A stretch of 64,000 nucleotides of DNA from a bacterium (GTDB taxonomy: Bacteria; Verrucomicrobiota; Kiritimatiellia; CAIKKV01; CAITUY01). Under the pieces are notes generated by a model. It did no database searches and was not told the origin of the DNA. It saw only the letters and a list, made by a program, of their open reading frames with translations. The DNA lies in assembly GCA_037128595.1 (NCBI GenBank), contig JBAXWB010000026.1, positions 1 to 64,000 of the forward strand, given 5' to 3'. The translations under genes and the position numbers were made by a program. This document shows positions 39,025 through 48,297 of the stretch, piece after piece. Each line of letters begins with the position of its first letter. Position 1 is the first letter of the stretch.

Positions 39025-39984
39025 CGCTAGATTGGCGACCGGCTCACCCCCCATGTGAATGGCCGTCATCGTGGTCCGAACACTACCAAGGCCCAACTCA
39101 TAATCCATTACCAGGGGAACAATAGATTCAATCGGGGCCTCCCGCGCCGCCTTGATAAGCCCCTCATCCTTGCACAGGGCTGCCAGCGTCTTGAAGTCCA
39201 TACTCCAGGCATGAAATTCCCTCGGCTTGACGGAGCTGCCGGGCTCAGCCTCCGGAATAATGCAGGTGGTCTCAAAACGTTGTCGCCCAAAACAGGCCGG
39301 ACTGCGATCCGGTTTTGTAACGATCCTTAACGCCACCACTTTCCCATCCAGGTTAGCCACGATCCGGCCCTTCCCGGAATCCGCGTCCCCTTCCCCTCGT
39401 TGCCGCGCCACAAGGAAATCCATCACCGGCTTAATCCGCTGGCTTAAATCAAACAAGGCTTCCGGATTCGCCAGATTGGTTGAGGTCAACCCTGTCTGCA
39501 GGTTGCGGGTGGAATAGGCCATATGTCCTGCCTGCGCATCGTAGACGGAAACAATCAGGGCCTCCTTTTTACGTCCAAGTAGAGGGTGCAGGTACTCGTC
39601 GGTATATTTCGCAAATACCAGGGCTTTCATCTCCGGCAAGGTCATAACGGCAATGATCCGGTCGTGAATGGACACGCGATTGCGCTCACCGACCTTCCCG
39701 CTATCCGGAGAATTGACCTGCATATCGAGAAACAGGGCGGGTATGCGTTCCCCCGTCACCCGATGACGCCATGTTCCGATCGTCGTGGTCGCCAGGATTT
39801 TTCCGACACGGGCGAGTTCCAGATGCAGGAACCGGTAGCCCACATCATACTCCATACATATAGGGGTTTCCATGGGTGTGAAACGGGCGTCAATATCCGC
39901 TAACGGCTTCTCTCCGGCCTTCGCCGTGATGGCCAGCAGCCATAGCAGGCCGGCCGTCACCAGTAACATTTTGTTACCCGTCAT
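38968..39984 (-). CDS. Exported protein of unknown function
   Basis: A 338-aa protein with a signal peptide (residues about 5-23, cleavage near AKAGEK). The mature part has alternating beta strands (FLHLELARVGKILATTTIG, VVALRIVTKPDRS) and reads like a secreted or periplasmic outer-membrane-associated protein. A DUF3108-like beta fold is possible but not certain. I recognise no catalytic motif. It starts within the stop codon of the RNase R gene (TGATG), with GGAGG 9-12 nt upstream, so it is translated after rnr. The first in-frame codon (GTG, 39987) is an equal choice. The end overlaps gtrA. Confidence 0.6.
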   Translation of the reverse strand: MTGNKMLLVTAGLLWLLAITAKAGEKPLADIDARFTPMETPICMEYDVGYRFLHLELARVGKILATTTIGTWRHRVTGERIPALFLDMQVNSPDSGKVGERNRVSIHDRIIAVMTLPEMKALVFAKYTDEYLHPLLGRKKEALIVSVYDAQAGHMAYSTRNLQTGLTSTNLANPEALFDLSQRIKPVMDFLVARQRGEGDADSGKGRIVANLDGKVVALRIVTKPDRSPACFGRQRFETTCIIPEAEPGSSVKPREFHAWSMDFKTLAALCKDEGLIKAAREAPIESIVPLVMDYELGLGSVRTTMTAIHMGGEPVANLALVLSEGPKPVAQENTSTH

Positions 39985-42194
39985 CACCGACGTCTCCTCC
40001 GCCCTCTTGGCTCCCCACTTCGTTCCGGCCGTGCTCCCTTGCCGACCGCCTTTGGCTTTTCTGCCTCAGGCCGGCTCAGGGCAAAATCAATACGCCGTTT
40101 ATCAAAATCCACTTTTACAGGAATGACCTTGAGGCGAGTTCCCAACTTGTAGAGGTCCTGACCCGCCCTCAGCGCTTTTGCCGCAGGATCAAAGCGCACA
40201 AAGGCTTCCGATATGGCCGAGACATGGAGCAGGCCCTGCACGCCCAGGCCGTCCAGCTCAATGAAAAGCCCGAAGTTCATCACCTTGACCACCACGGCCT
40301 CGTATACCCGTACATTTCGTTGCTCGATTTGCTGGGCGAGGAACCGGTATTTCTTGATTTCCAGCAATTCGCGTTCTGCCGCCTGAGCCACCTGCTCGGT
40401 CTCGGAGCAATGGACCGCAAGCCGTTCCAGTTCCTGGGCGGGATACGGATTGCTCTTTCCCTCCAACATGGCCGCCAAAATGCGGTGTACAATCAAATCG
40501 GGATAGCGCCGGATGGGTGAGGTGAAATGGGCATAATACTTCTTTGCCAGGCCGAAATGCCCGCCCTCTTTGGAACTATAGATCGCCCGCTTCATACTGC
40601 GGAGCACCGCCATCTGCGCGCTGTTGGCAAGCGGGGTATCCTTGATCCGGGTCAGGAATTCCATCAGGTTGCGCCGGTGCTTCAGTTGACCGGGTTGATA
40701 CCCCATATCGTGCAGATCAGCCGTCAGCATTTCGATTTTCTCGGCATCAGGCTCTTCGTGGAGCCGGTGAATCAGCTTCATTCCTTTTGCGCTCAATTCC
40801 CGATCGACCGCCTCATTCGCCGCCACCATGCATTCCTCGATCATCTGGTGTGAGATATCGTTTTCAACGGGGCGGATATCCTCAATCATTCCGTCCGCAC
40901 CAATGATCACGGAATTTTCCGGCATCGTGATATCCAGCGCCCACTGGGCCATGCGTCGGGCGCGCAGTTGCATAGCCAGCTCGCACACGTCCAGGATCAG
41001 GGGGCGGGCCTCGGCCGGCATCGCCACCTTGCAATGCATGCCGGCGGGCGTCTGGATCACCTGCAACGCCTGCTCATAATTCAGGCGCAAGCGTGAGCGG
41101 ATCATCGTCCGGGCAAACTTGGCCGCAATCATGCGTCCGGCCTGATCGAAAGTCATAAAGGCGGAAAACGCCAACCGGTCCTGATCCGGCTTCAAACTGC
41201 AAAGCCCGTTTGAAAGCTCTTCGGGTAACATGGGGATCACCTTGTCGGGGAGATAGACGCTGTTACCGCGTTCAATGGCTTCCTGGTCAAGCACGTTCCC
41301 CTTGGTCACAAAATGACAGACATCGGCAATATGCACCCCCAATACCCGGCGCCCTTCTTCGTCGCGCTCCAGGGAAAGCGCATCATCAAAATCCTTGGCT
41401 GTCACGGGATCCACCGTGAAAATGAATTTACTACGCAGATCCAGGCGCTTGCTCGTCTGGGTCAACCGTGCTGCGGAATCGGAGGCCTCCCTCATGACTT
41501 CGGCCGGAAATTCCTGCGGTAGATCGTATTGACGCATGACGGCCAGCGTGTCCAGTGACGGATTATCCGCCGGCCCGATAACCTCAATGATCTCGGCCTC
41601 GGGATTGACATGCCGGTTTTCCCAGTTTGTGAACTGGATGACGACGCGGTCATTGAGTTGCGCGCCTTGCGCATCCGGCACATAAAAATCCTGCTGGTAA
41701 GAGGGATTTAACGGCAGCACATAAAGAAATTTTCCCGTACTTTTGAGTGTTCCCACCACCACGCGTGTCCCGCGCTCGACCACACGGATCACGACGCCCT
41801 GTCGCTGCCACTCGGGTGTTCCCGGACGTCGGGGCTCGAGACGGACCACCACTTGATCCCCCGGCAACGCCGTGCTCAGGTTCCCGCGCTCGATCTGTAC
41901 GGCCAGTTCGCCGTCCAGATTGGTGAGATAGCCCCCACCCGACCGCTTGACTTCCAAGCGACCGGTCACCAGATCCGCGGGTGCCCCTAGGGAATACCGG
42001 GTTTTCCGGATGATCACAATTTCGCCGTTAAGGACCATTTTCTGAAGAATATCGACCAGGGCTTTACGCTCTCCGCCGCGGAGGACCAACACGTCGGTCA
42101 GCTCGCCCAGCGTCATCGGGGTATAATCCGGTTTCTGGAAGAACTCCAGAATGGCTTCGTGGGTGACTTTTTTCATCGCAGATTTCGGCATCAT
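39984..42194 (-). CDS. rnr: Ribonuclease R
   Basis: A processive 3'-5' exoribonuclease that degrades structured RNA. The 736-aa protein has an N-terminal winged-helix part, two cold-shock-type domains (RGNLSTALPGDQVVVRLEPR), the RNB catalytic domain (FTVDPVTAKDFDDALSLERD and GVHIADVCHFV, with the Asp cluster), and RYPDLIVHRILAAML. An S1 domain (NFGLFIELDGLGVQGLLHVS) and an Arg-rich tail close it. The start at 42194 is set by GGGGAG 8 nt upstream. A long in-frame extension to 42725 lies in the wrong frame of the ABC permease gene and is rejected. Length is a little below the E. coli enzyme. Confidence 0.95.
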   Translation of the reverse strand: MMPKSAMKKVTHEAILEFFQKPDYTPMTLGELTDVLVLRGGERKALVDILQKMVLNGEIVIIRKTRYSLGAPADLVTGRLEVKRSGGGYLTNLDGELAVQIERGNLSTALPGDQVVVRLEPRRPGTPEWQRQGVVIRVVERGTRVVVGTLKSTGKFLYVLPLNPSYQQDFYVPDAQGAQLNDRVVIQFTNWENRHVNPEAEIIEVIGPADNPSLDTLAVMRQYDLPQEFPAEVMREASDSAARLTQTSKRLDLRSKFIFTVDPVTAKDFDDALSLERDEEGRRVLGVHIADVCHFVTKGNVLDQEAIERGNSVYLPDKVIPMLPEELSNGLCSLKPDQDRLAFSAFMTFDQAGRMIAAKFARTMIRSRLRLNYEQALQVIQTPAGMHCKVAMPAEARPLILDVCELAMQLRARRMAQWALDITMPENSVIIGADGMIEDIRPVENDISHQMIEECMVAANEAVDRELSAKGMKLIHRLHEEPDAEKIEMLTADLHDMGYQPGQLKHRRNLMEFLTRIKDTPLANSAQMAVLRSMKRAIYSSKEGGHFGLAKKYYAHFTSPIRRYPDLIVHRILAAMLEGKSNPYPAQELERLAVHCSETEQVAQAAERELLEIKKYRFLAQQIEQRNVRVYEAVVVKVMNFGLFIELDGLGVQGLLHVSAISEAFVRFDPAAKALRAGQDLYKLGTRLKVIPVKVDFDKRRIDFALSRPEAEKPKAVGKGARPERSGEPRGRRRRR

Positions 42195-42217
42195 GTAACA
42201 GACTCCCCTTGCTTGGG

Positions 42218-43180
42218 TTATTTTTCTTTCGATCTTAATCGCGGATCCAAGGCGTCTCGCAGGGCATCCCCGACCAGATTGAAGGCCAGCACAACCAGTA
42301 GTATCGCAGCCGAGACCGCCGCCATTTCCCACCACACACCCTGCCAGAGACGCAAACGTGCATTTCCTATCAATATACCCCATGAAGGCTCTCCCTGCAC
42401 TCCAATTCCGAGAAAGCTCATAAATACCTCGGTTCCGATGGCCGCAGGAAAACGGATGGAGAAGGTAATGATGACAATGTGAAACACATTGGGCAGGATA
42501 TGCCGGAAGATAATGCGCCAGGAATGATAGCCCAGGGAGCGGGCGGCCAGCACATAAGCCCGGTCGCGGTGCTTCATCACTTCCGCCCGCAACAGCCGGC
42601 ACAACCCCACCCAGGTCGTCAGGCCAATGCCCAGATAGACTCCCATGATTCCTTTGCCTACCACCATGGAAATGGCGAGAATGAAGAGAAGGCCGGGAAT
42701 GCTTTCGATGGTGGAATACAGCCACACAATGACATCATCCACCCATGTTCCGAAGTAGCCGCTGACACATCCGAGCACTACCCCGATCGGAATGGCGATC
42801 AGGGAGGTTACCACCCCCACCAGAAAAGCGATCCGGGTTCCCTGGATCGTCCGTTGCAGTACGTCCCGCCCCAGATTATCGGTTCCCAAGGGCCGGTACG
42901 CCAGTGCCTTGAGTCCGCCCCAGAGTCCGGCAGGCGCCTGCGTGATACCCGGTTTCGCAAAGGGATGCCTGAAAATGCTGGGCGGCAGATACCGCTCGCT
43001 CAAGTTAACCAAGGAGTACGAGGGGGTTCGGTCCGCAAGTTGGTAATAGCGGTAGACAATCTCCCCGTAGAGGGCGACCAGGAAAAAGCCGGCAATAATC
43101 GCCAGACAGCCCCGGATGAGCCGGCGCCGTCGCAGGTCCCGCCATGTCTCCCGCCATAATGATTGTCCACTCGCGTCCAT
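42218..43180 (-). CDS. Dipeptide/oligopeptide-type ABC permease (DppC/OppC-like)
   Basis: A 320-aa inner-membrane permease. The N-terminal helix (about 25-45) is followed by a periplasmic stretch, then PLGTDNLGRDVLQRTIQGTR, the DppC hallmark. Five more helices and the EAA loop (LAARSLGYHSWRIIFRHILPN) follow. The C-terminus FNLVGDALRDALDPRL is also diagnostic. It works with the DppB-type partner immediately upstream (3-nt gap) and an ATPase not found here. A periplasmic family 5 binding protein at 55.9-57.8 kb could be its partner. The closest in style is the YejE branch. Confidence 0.9.
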   Translation of the reverse strand: MDASGQSLWRETWRDLRRRRLIRGCLAIIAGFFLVALYGEIVYRYYQLADRTPSYSLVNLSERYLPPSIFRHPFAKPGITQAPAGLWGGLKALAYRPLGTDNLGRDVLQRTIQGTRIAFLVGVVTSLIAIPIGVVLGCVSGYFGTWVDDVIVWLYSTIESIPGLLFILAISMVVGKGIMGVYLGIGLTTWVGLCRLLRAEVMKHRDRAYVLAARSLGYHSWRIIFRHILPNVFHIVIITFSIRFPAAIGTEVFMSFLGIGVQGEPSWGILIGNARLRLWQGVWWEMAAVSAAILLVVLAFNLVGDALRDALDPRLRSKEK

Positions 43181-43183
43181 GAC

Positions 43184-44452
43184 CTACCTCAATTTCACCC
43201 TGGGATCGACCAGCGCATAGCATAAATCCGTAACCAGGCTGGCAACCACATAGAGGATGGCCCCTACCAGAACCACCCCCCGCACCACATCCACATCCGA
43301 GGAGTTAATCGCGTTGATGCTCAGCCCGCCCAGCCCGGGAATCCCGAAAAAGCTCTCCAGCAACAGGCTGCCTGTATAGAGGAATGGCAGGGCAATCACG
43401 GTATTGGTTACAATGGGAATCATCGCATTGGGCAACACATGCTTGAACAGCACACCAGCCGGGCTCAACCCCTTGGCAAAGGCGGTCCGTACATAGTCTT
43501 TATAAATCTCGTCCAGAATCACCGTGCGGTAAAACCGGAGATTGGCCCCCAGCCCGCTGAGAATCCCGATCATCACAGGCAACAGCAGGTACCCCCAGGA
43601 CTCAAACCCCCAGATAGGAAACCAATGCCATTTGTACGCCATGAAAAATTGGCCGAAGATGATCCAGACGAGATAGTTCACGCTCATCAGGGCTACCGCC
43701 AGAAAGACGAAAATGCGGTCCGGCCAGCGATTCCGCCAATAGGCGCAGATCAGTGCCAGCCCCACCGAAAACACCAGTCCGCCAAAAAAAATGGGCACGG
43801 TCAGCGCGAGCGAGGGAAGCACCCCGCGCTTCAGCATCGTGGTAACTTTCTCATTGGTGGAAAGGGAGGTCCCGAGATCGAGGCGGGCCAGCGTTTTGAA
43901 GTAATGTGCCAGCTGGGAGTCCCAGACGTGCGGCATGCGGCGCTCAAGGCTCACCCGCCTGAGTTCCACCGGCCCAGTCTCCACCGATAGCGCCATCGAG
44001 CCCGTGGACTCCGGCGAAAACGGAAAGTCTACCCATTGCCAACGGGCGGCCACTTCAACGGGGGGCGTTGATCGAGGCACCCTGTCGGAAAGGAACCGGA
44101 CCCCGGAGCCGCCGGCCAGGCCTCTCACCTCAACCCGGAGGCGGTATCGCGAATCCAGTCGCAAGGGGAAAAGGAGCCGGACCGGGACATTCGTTCCGGC
44201 GATGAGGGTGAGCGGCTCGGCAAATACCCGCTCCGGAAAAGCGCGGGTGGTCGTCCACCAACCAAACAAGACGGGCTTGTTGAAGCCGCGCTGCTCATCA
44301 AACTCCTCCAAAGCCTGGGGCGAAACATTTTTCCCGAGTGCCATGGAGCCCGGGCTCCCCCCCACCACATTAAACAACAGAAAGGTAATGAGGATCACCC
44401 CCAGCACCATGGGAATCATATATAGAATGCGTCGAATAATATAACGGGTCAT
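43184..44452 (-). CDS. ABC permease (DppB/OppB-like) with inserted beta-rich domain
   Basis: A 422-aa permease, some 90-110 residues longer than usual. The N-terminal helix (MTRYIIRRILYMIPMVLGVI) and LLFNVVGGSPGSMALGKNVS are standard. After GFNKPVLFGWW at residue 65 an extra beta-rich block of about 110 residues (67-176) sits in the periplasmic loop. DppB order resumes with HYFKTLARLDLGTSLSTN and continues to the EAA loop (YVRTAFAKGLSPAGVLFKHVLPNA) and VDPRVKL. The insert resembles a small sugar- or ligand-binding sandwich and may change substrate delivery. No ATPase gene follows the pair. Confidence 0.88.
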   Translation of the reverse strand: MTRYIIRRILYMIPMVLGVILITFLLFNVVGGSPGSMALGKNVSPQALEEFDEQRGFNKPVLFGWWTTTRAFPERVFAEPLTLIAGTNVPVRLLFPLRLDSRYRLRVEVRGLAGGSGVRFLSDRVPRSTPPVEVAARWQWVDFPFSPESTGSMALSVETGPVELRRVSLERRMPHVWDSQLAHYFKTLARLDLGTSLSTNEKVTTMLKRGVLPSLALTVPIFFGGLVFSVGLALICAYWRNRWPDRIFVFLAVALMSVNYLVWIIFGQFFMAYKWHWFPIWGFESWGYLLLPVMIGILSGLGANLRFYRTVILDEIYKDYVRTAFAKGLSPAGVLFKHVLPNAMIPIVTNTVIALPFLYTGSLLLESFFGIPGLGGLSINAINSSDVDVVRGVVLVGAILYVVASLVTDLCYALVDPRVKLR

Positions 44453-44464
44453 AATACCAGCCGT

Positions 44465-45826
44465 CTAAAACACCAGCTTGTACTCCAGGATCTTCCGCTG
44501 AATGGTGCGCGCGGAGATTTGCAACTCATCGGCGGTCAACTGCCGGTTCCCATCGTGGCGACGTAAGGCCTGCGCCAGCGCTTCTTTCTCCATGTCAGCC
44601 AACGTCATGCCCGCCGGAAATACCAGCGCTTGCCGGGACGCCGGGCCGGACTCGCTCCGCCCGAGAATCAGGGCCTCTGGAGTCAGCTCGGGGCCTGTGG
44701 CCAGGATCACCGATGACTCGATCACGTTTCTCAGCTCCCGGACATTCCCAGGCCAGTTATACGCCTCCAGTTTGGTGTAGGCCGCCGTGGAGATTGACTC
44801 TATGTGTCGACCGTGCTCCGCGCAGGCTAACGCCACAAACCGATCGGTCAGCGCGCGGATATCGTCACGCCGCTCCCGCAGGGCCGGCACCCGGAGGGTG
44901 ACCACCTGAAGGCGGTAAAGCAGATCATGCCGGAACTCCCCGGCTTCAAACAGTTCGTTCAAATCCCGGTTGGAGGCGGCCACCACACGCGCATCCACCT
45001 TGACCGGCTCACGCCCGCCCACCCGGAGCACCTCGCGCTCCTCGAGGGCGCGCAAGAGCCTCGCCTGAACGGCCTTAGGCGCAATCCCGATTTCATCAAG
45101 GAATAAGGTTCCCCCGCTGGCCCGTTCGAAAGCGCCTTGATGACGCGCCACTGCCCCGGTAAAGGCCCCTTTCTCGTGACCGAACAACTCTGACTCCAAC
45201 AATGTCTCGGCAAAGGCCCCGCAATTGACGGCCACAAACGGCCCGTCCGCGCGGGGTCCGTCCGTATGCAGTGCCCGCGCCACCAGTTCCTTGCCCGTTC
45301 CGCTTTCCCCCAGCACCAGGACCGTGGCATGAGTTCCGGCGACGGCTGAAATCTGTCTCAGGAGCTCCTTCATCACGGGGGCCCCTGCGACCATGGCCCG
45401 GCCTGAATAGCGCCCTTGAACTTCGCTGCGCAACCGGGTCACCTGCCCTCTCAGGCGGCTCGTTTCCAGTGCCCGAGCCAGCTTGGCGTGCAGATCATCC
45501 AGATCCAGGGGTTTGACCAGATAATCATACGCCCCCTGCTTGAGGGCTTTTACGGCGGTCTCCACCGAACCGAACGCCGTCATGATCAGGACCGGAGTGC
45601 CGGGCTTCTGCCGGTGGCACTGTTCCAACACGGCTAAACCGTCAATATCGGGCAGGAAAAGATCGGATAGCACTACATCCGGGGTTTCGCGTAAAAAGGC
45701 ATCCCCGCCGCCCCGCCCGGTGGTGGCCGTGATGACCTGATACCCCGCCTCGCGAATGGCCTCCTCCACGGAACGTAGCCCATCCGGATCATCTTCAATG
45801 ACAAGAATTTTAGCGGTGCTGTTCAT
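44465..45826 (-). CDS. Sigma-54-dependent response regulator (NtrC family)
   Basis: A 453-aa regulator. The receiver domain (about 5-118) has the phosphoacceptor Asp in VVLSDLFLPDIDG. The AAA+ domain (about 140-370) has Walker A GESGTGKE, the sigma-54 contact loop GAFTGAVARHQGA, and Walker B FLDEIG. A Fis-type helix-turn-helix closes the protein (RRHDGNRQLTADELQISART). It activates sigma-54 promoters once phosphorylated. The start at 45826 (MNSTAKILVIEDD) fits the domain; an earlier ATG at 45877 adds a non-family stretch. No histidine kinase is next to it, so it is an orphan here. The stop lies 12 nt from the DppB-type gene. Confidence 0.92.
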   Translation of the reverse strand: MNSTAKILVIEDDPDGLRSVEEAIREAGYQVITATTGRGGGDAFLRETPDVVLSDLFLPDIDGLAVLEQCHRQKPGTPVLIMTAFGSVETAVKALKQGAYDYLVKPLDLDDLHAKLARALETSRLRGQVTRLRSEVQGRYSGRAMVAGAPVMKELLRQISAVAGTHATVLVLGESGTGKELVARALHTDGPRADGPFVAVNCGAFAETLLESELFGHEKGAFTGAVARHQGAFERASGGTLFLDEIGIAPKAVQARLLRALEEREVLRVGGREPVKVDARVVAASNRDLNELFEAGEFRHDLLYRLQVVTLRVPALRERRDDIRALTDRFVALACAEHGRHIESISTAAYTKLEAYNWPGNVRELRNVIESSVILATGPELTPEALILGRSESGPASRQALVFPAGMTLADMEKEALAQALRRHDGNRQLTADELQISARTIQRKILEYKLVF

Positions 45827-45959
45827 ACAATTAATTCGAAAACGGGGTATGATCCTCATCCGGACGGGGTGTGTCAAGCGAGGTCTGTATCCAACGCCTC
45901 CGCGAATGGCTGTATTTATCGGTTGAAGCCGTCATTTTACATGATAGAGTTTTGTACTT

Positions 45960-46343
45960 ATGCAAAAACGGATCATCTCGACAACCAAGGCCCCTGCTCC
46001 TGTCGGGCCCTACCAGCAAGCGGTATGTGCCGGCCAACTGGTTTTTACGGCCGGCCAGATTCCCATCGACCCGAAGACCGGGGCGCTTGTCACCGGCTCC
46101 ATCGAGGCGCAAACCCGGCAGGTTCTTGAAAACCTCAAGGCCATTCTGGAAGCGGCCGGAACGACCTTGGATCACGTGGTCAAAACTACGGTGTTTCTGC
46201 ACGACATGAATGACTTCCCCAAGATGAATGCCGTTTATGCCGAATATTTCCGGGAAGCGATTGCCCCGGCCCGCTCCACGGTGCAAGTGGCGCGCCTTCC
46301 GAAAGATGTGGCCATTGAAATCGAGGCCATCGCCGCACTTTAA
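45960..46343 (+). CDS. ridA: RidA-family enamine/imine deaminase
   Basis: Removes reactive enamine intermediates formed by PLP enzymes. The 127-aa protein carries the full family pattern: [53 protein letters not shown], and [20 protein letters not shown] with the conserved Arg that binds the substrate carboxylate. Trimeric cytoplasmic enzyme by family. The ATG is preceded by an AT-rich spacer with no strong ribosome site. The two phosphoesterase genes follow it on the same strand. Confidence 0.95.
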   Translation: MQKRIISTTKAPAPVGPYQQAVCAGQLVFTAGQIPIDPKTGALVTGSIEAQTRQVLENLKAILEAAGTTLDHVVKTTVFLHDMNDFPKMNAVYAEYFREAIAPARSTVQVARLPKDVAIEIEAIAAL

Positions 46344-46410
46344 CGATTCCTGCTCCCGACACCATTTCATCCTAATAAACTGAACAACACAAACCAACAG
46401 GGCGGTCATT

Positions 46411-48057
46411 ATGCGTTATGCGATTATTTCAGATCTCCACGCCAATATGCAGGCATGGAAAGTCGTCTACGAAGATATCCAGAATAATAATGTAGACCGT
46501 ATTATCTGCCTGGGCGATATCGTAGGCTATGGCCCGAATCCGGCACAACTGCTCCGCGAAGTCCGCAATAATGTGGATGCCGTTATCCTGGGCAACCATG
46601 ATGCTGCCCTGTGCGGGAAGCTGGACGCAACGTTATTCAATGAGGATGCCCAGCGTCTTTTGGAATGGACCCGCAAGCAGGTGAGTGCGGATGACCTGAA
46701 GTTCATCTCCTCCCTCCCCCTCACCCTGATTGGCGACGGCTTTCTCTGCGCCCATGGTGAATTTTCAGAGCCGGGGAACTTTGACTATGCTTCGGAAGCG
46801 GCAGAGGTCATGCCCTCATGGAAAGCGACGGAAGCCGACCTGCTTTTCGTCGGTCATACCCATGTTCCCTCCATTCACGTCCTGGGCAACAGCGGCATTC
46901 CCCGCCTGGTGGAACCCCAGGACTTTACCATCGATCCGGGCAAACGCTATTTCGTCAATGTCGGCTCCGTGGGCCAGTCTCGCGATAACGACCTGCGCTC
47001 CTGTTACTGCATCTATGAAACCGAATCACGGGCGATCTACTGGCGCCGCGTCAGATTTGATGTCGAGGCCTATCGGAAGGCGCTCAAGGCCACCGGGCTT
47101 AAACTCGATCAAAGCTACTACCTGCCCGAGCCGGTGAAAGGGGCGGCCGAACAAACTTCGGCAAACTGGCAGGTCATGTTCTCCCCGCCGAAATCACCCG
47201 CACAGGCGACACGCGATGTCGTCGCCGTCCAGGACCTGAAGACCATTCCTAAACGGAAAAAGAAACTTCCGCTCAGCATGATTTCGCTGGCCCTGTTCGT
47301 CGTTTTGATTGTGTTCGTTGCGGTCTGGCGAACCATCCCGCACGTCGACGACATCAATGCAGCCAGTACGAAGCCATTGGCCGCTTCCGACCGGAATAGT
47401 CTCTCCCTGCCGGATCGGGCGGTTAAGCCCGGGGACCCGATCGCCGGGTGGGATATTCATATGGAGGATAAAAATAACCAGCAGGTCGGGATTAACCTCG
47501 ACCCCTTCAAACAGCCGTTCCTGTATTTCAACTCCAAAAAAGCCACCAAGGGAATTGCCCTGTCATCCAGCTGGGTGAGTGTTCAACTGGGCCAAAGCTG
47601 GACGTTTGACACCTCGTTGCAGAAGAAAAAGGACTTCAATGGGACCGTCTCTTTGACGCTCATGCTCCAGAAAAGCGGCGGGACGATTGTCTCGAATTTT
47701 GTCACCTTGAACATCCCGCCCGCCCAGGCCTCCGGACTCTCGAAAATTCAGGAGCAGTTTATTATTCCTGAGGGAGGCGTGCAGCTGCGTCTGGCCCTGC
47801 AGGGAAACTTTTCAGGAAAACTATTAATCCTGAAACCTAAATTATTCACCGCGCAGCCGACAGAGGTCCCGATCAAGGCACCGGCAGAAGCCGTGGAGCC
47901 AGTGAGCGCGCCCGTTCCTGCCGTGCCTCAGGAGGCCGCTCCCGCTGCTCCGGTCGCACCTGCTGAGCCCGTCGTCACCGCCGCTCCCGCCGTTGCCGCT
48001 GAGCCCGCGACCAAACCGGCCGATCCCGAGGATAAATGGTCGATGAAGGCTAAATAA
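46411..48057 (+). CDS. Membrane-anchored metallophosphoesterase with outer beta domain, paralogue 1
   Basis: A 548-aa protein. Residues 1-240 are a calcineurin-like phosphoesterase of the YfcE/MJ0936 type: DLHAN with Asp8/His10, GDIVGYGP, GNHDA at 61-65, HGEF at 115, GHTH at 148-151. KRKKK and one hydrophobic helix (about 287-307) follow. The rest, outside the membrane by the positive-inside rule, is a beta-rich domain (about 340-490) and an Ala/Pro/Glu-rich tail (495-535). The phosphoesterase is therefore cytoplasmic and the sandwich is in the periplasm. A sensor-coupled phosphoesterase is the plain reading; substrate unknown. Paralogue 2 follows 240 nt downstream. Confidence 0.85.
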   Translation: MRYAIISDLHANMQAWKVVYEDIQNNNVDRIICLGDIVGYGPNPAQLLREVRNNVDAVILGNHDAALCGKLDATLFNEDAQRLLEWTRKQVSADDLKFISSLPLTLIGDGFLCAHGEFSEPGNFDYASEAAEVMPSWKATEADLLFVGHTHVPSIHVLGNSGIPRLVEPQDFTIDPGKRYFVNVGSVGQSRDNDLRSCYCIYETESRAIYWRRVRFDVEAYRKALKATGLKLDQSYYLPEPVKGAAEQTSANWQVMFSPPKSPAQATRDVVAVQDLKTIPKRKKKLPLSMISLALFVVLIVFVAVWRTIPHVDDINAASTKPLAASDRNSLSLPDRAVKPGDPIAGWDIHMEDKNNQQVGINLDPFKQPFLYFNSKKATKGIALSSSWVSVQLGQSWTFDTSLQKKKDFNGTVSLTLMLQKSGGTIVSNFVTLNIPPAQASGLSKIQEQFIIPEGGVQLRLALQGNFSGKLLILKPKLFTAQPTEVPIKAPAEAVEPVSAPVPAVPQEAAPAAPVAPAEPVVTAAPAVAAEPATKPADPEDKWSMKAK

Positions 48058-48083
48058 AGCTGCCGCACCCGGCTGAAGGAGGG

Positions 48084-48228
48084 GGTATTGTTTTGGCCTA
48101 TTTTGGCGCTGCGGATGCGACGGAGCGCATCCCTCCATTCGAACACACGCGATACGGCCATGCTTTCAACCCTTATGGAGGGTTTCGCTCTGTCGAAACC
48201 TGTGCCAGAAGGGCCAAAGCAATAGACC
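48084..48228 (-). mobile_element. MITE-like element, copy 2 (145 bp)
   Basis: Read on the minus strand, it begins GGTCTATTGCTTTGGCC and ends GGCCAAAACAATACC, imperfect versions of the copy 1 ends. The blocks GGTTTCGACAGAGCGAAACC, CCTCCAT, and ATGGAGGGATGCGC occur in the same order as in copy 1 at 13327-13475, with about 75-80 percent identity by eye. It separates the two phosphoesterase paralogues. Short ORFs across it are not credible. Confidence 0.8.
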
Positions 48229-48270
48229 TTGCCGGCGGAAACATCGCCTGAATAATTTAATTGAGATGAT

Positions 48271-48297
48271 TAGCTATAACGTGCTAGTTATTAGCTA
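48271..48297 (+). promoter_or_regulatory. Inverted repeat touching the start of paralogue 2
   Basis: TAGCTATAAC (48271-48280) pairs with GTTATTAGCTA (48287-48297) with one extra base, placing an 11-bp stem right up to the ATG. There is no Shine-Dalgarno site in front. Either an operator or an RNA hairpin controlling translation. Confidence 0.4.

Noticed and set aside
42195-42725. N-terminal extension of the RNase R frame
   Set aside because: It lies in the wrong frame of the DppC-type permease gene and has no family resemblance; the ribosome site favours 42194.
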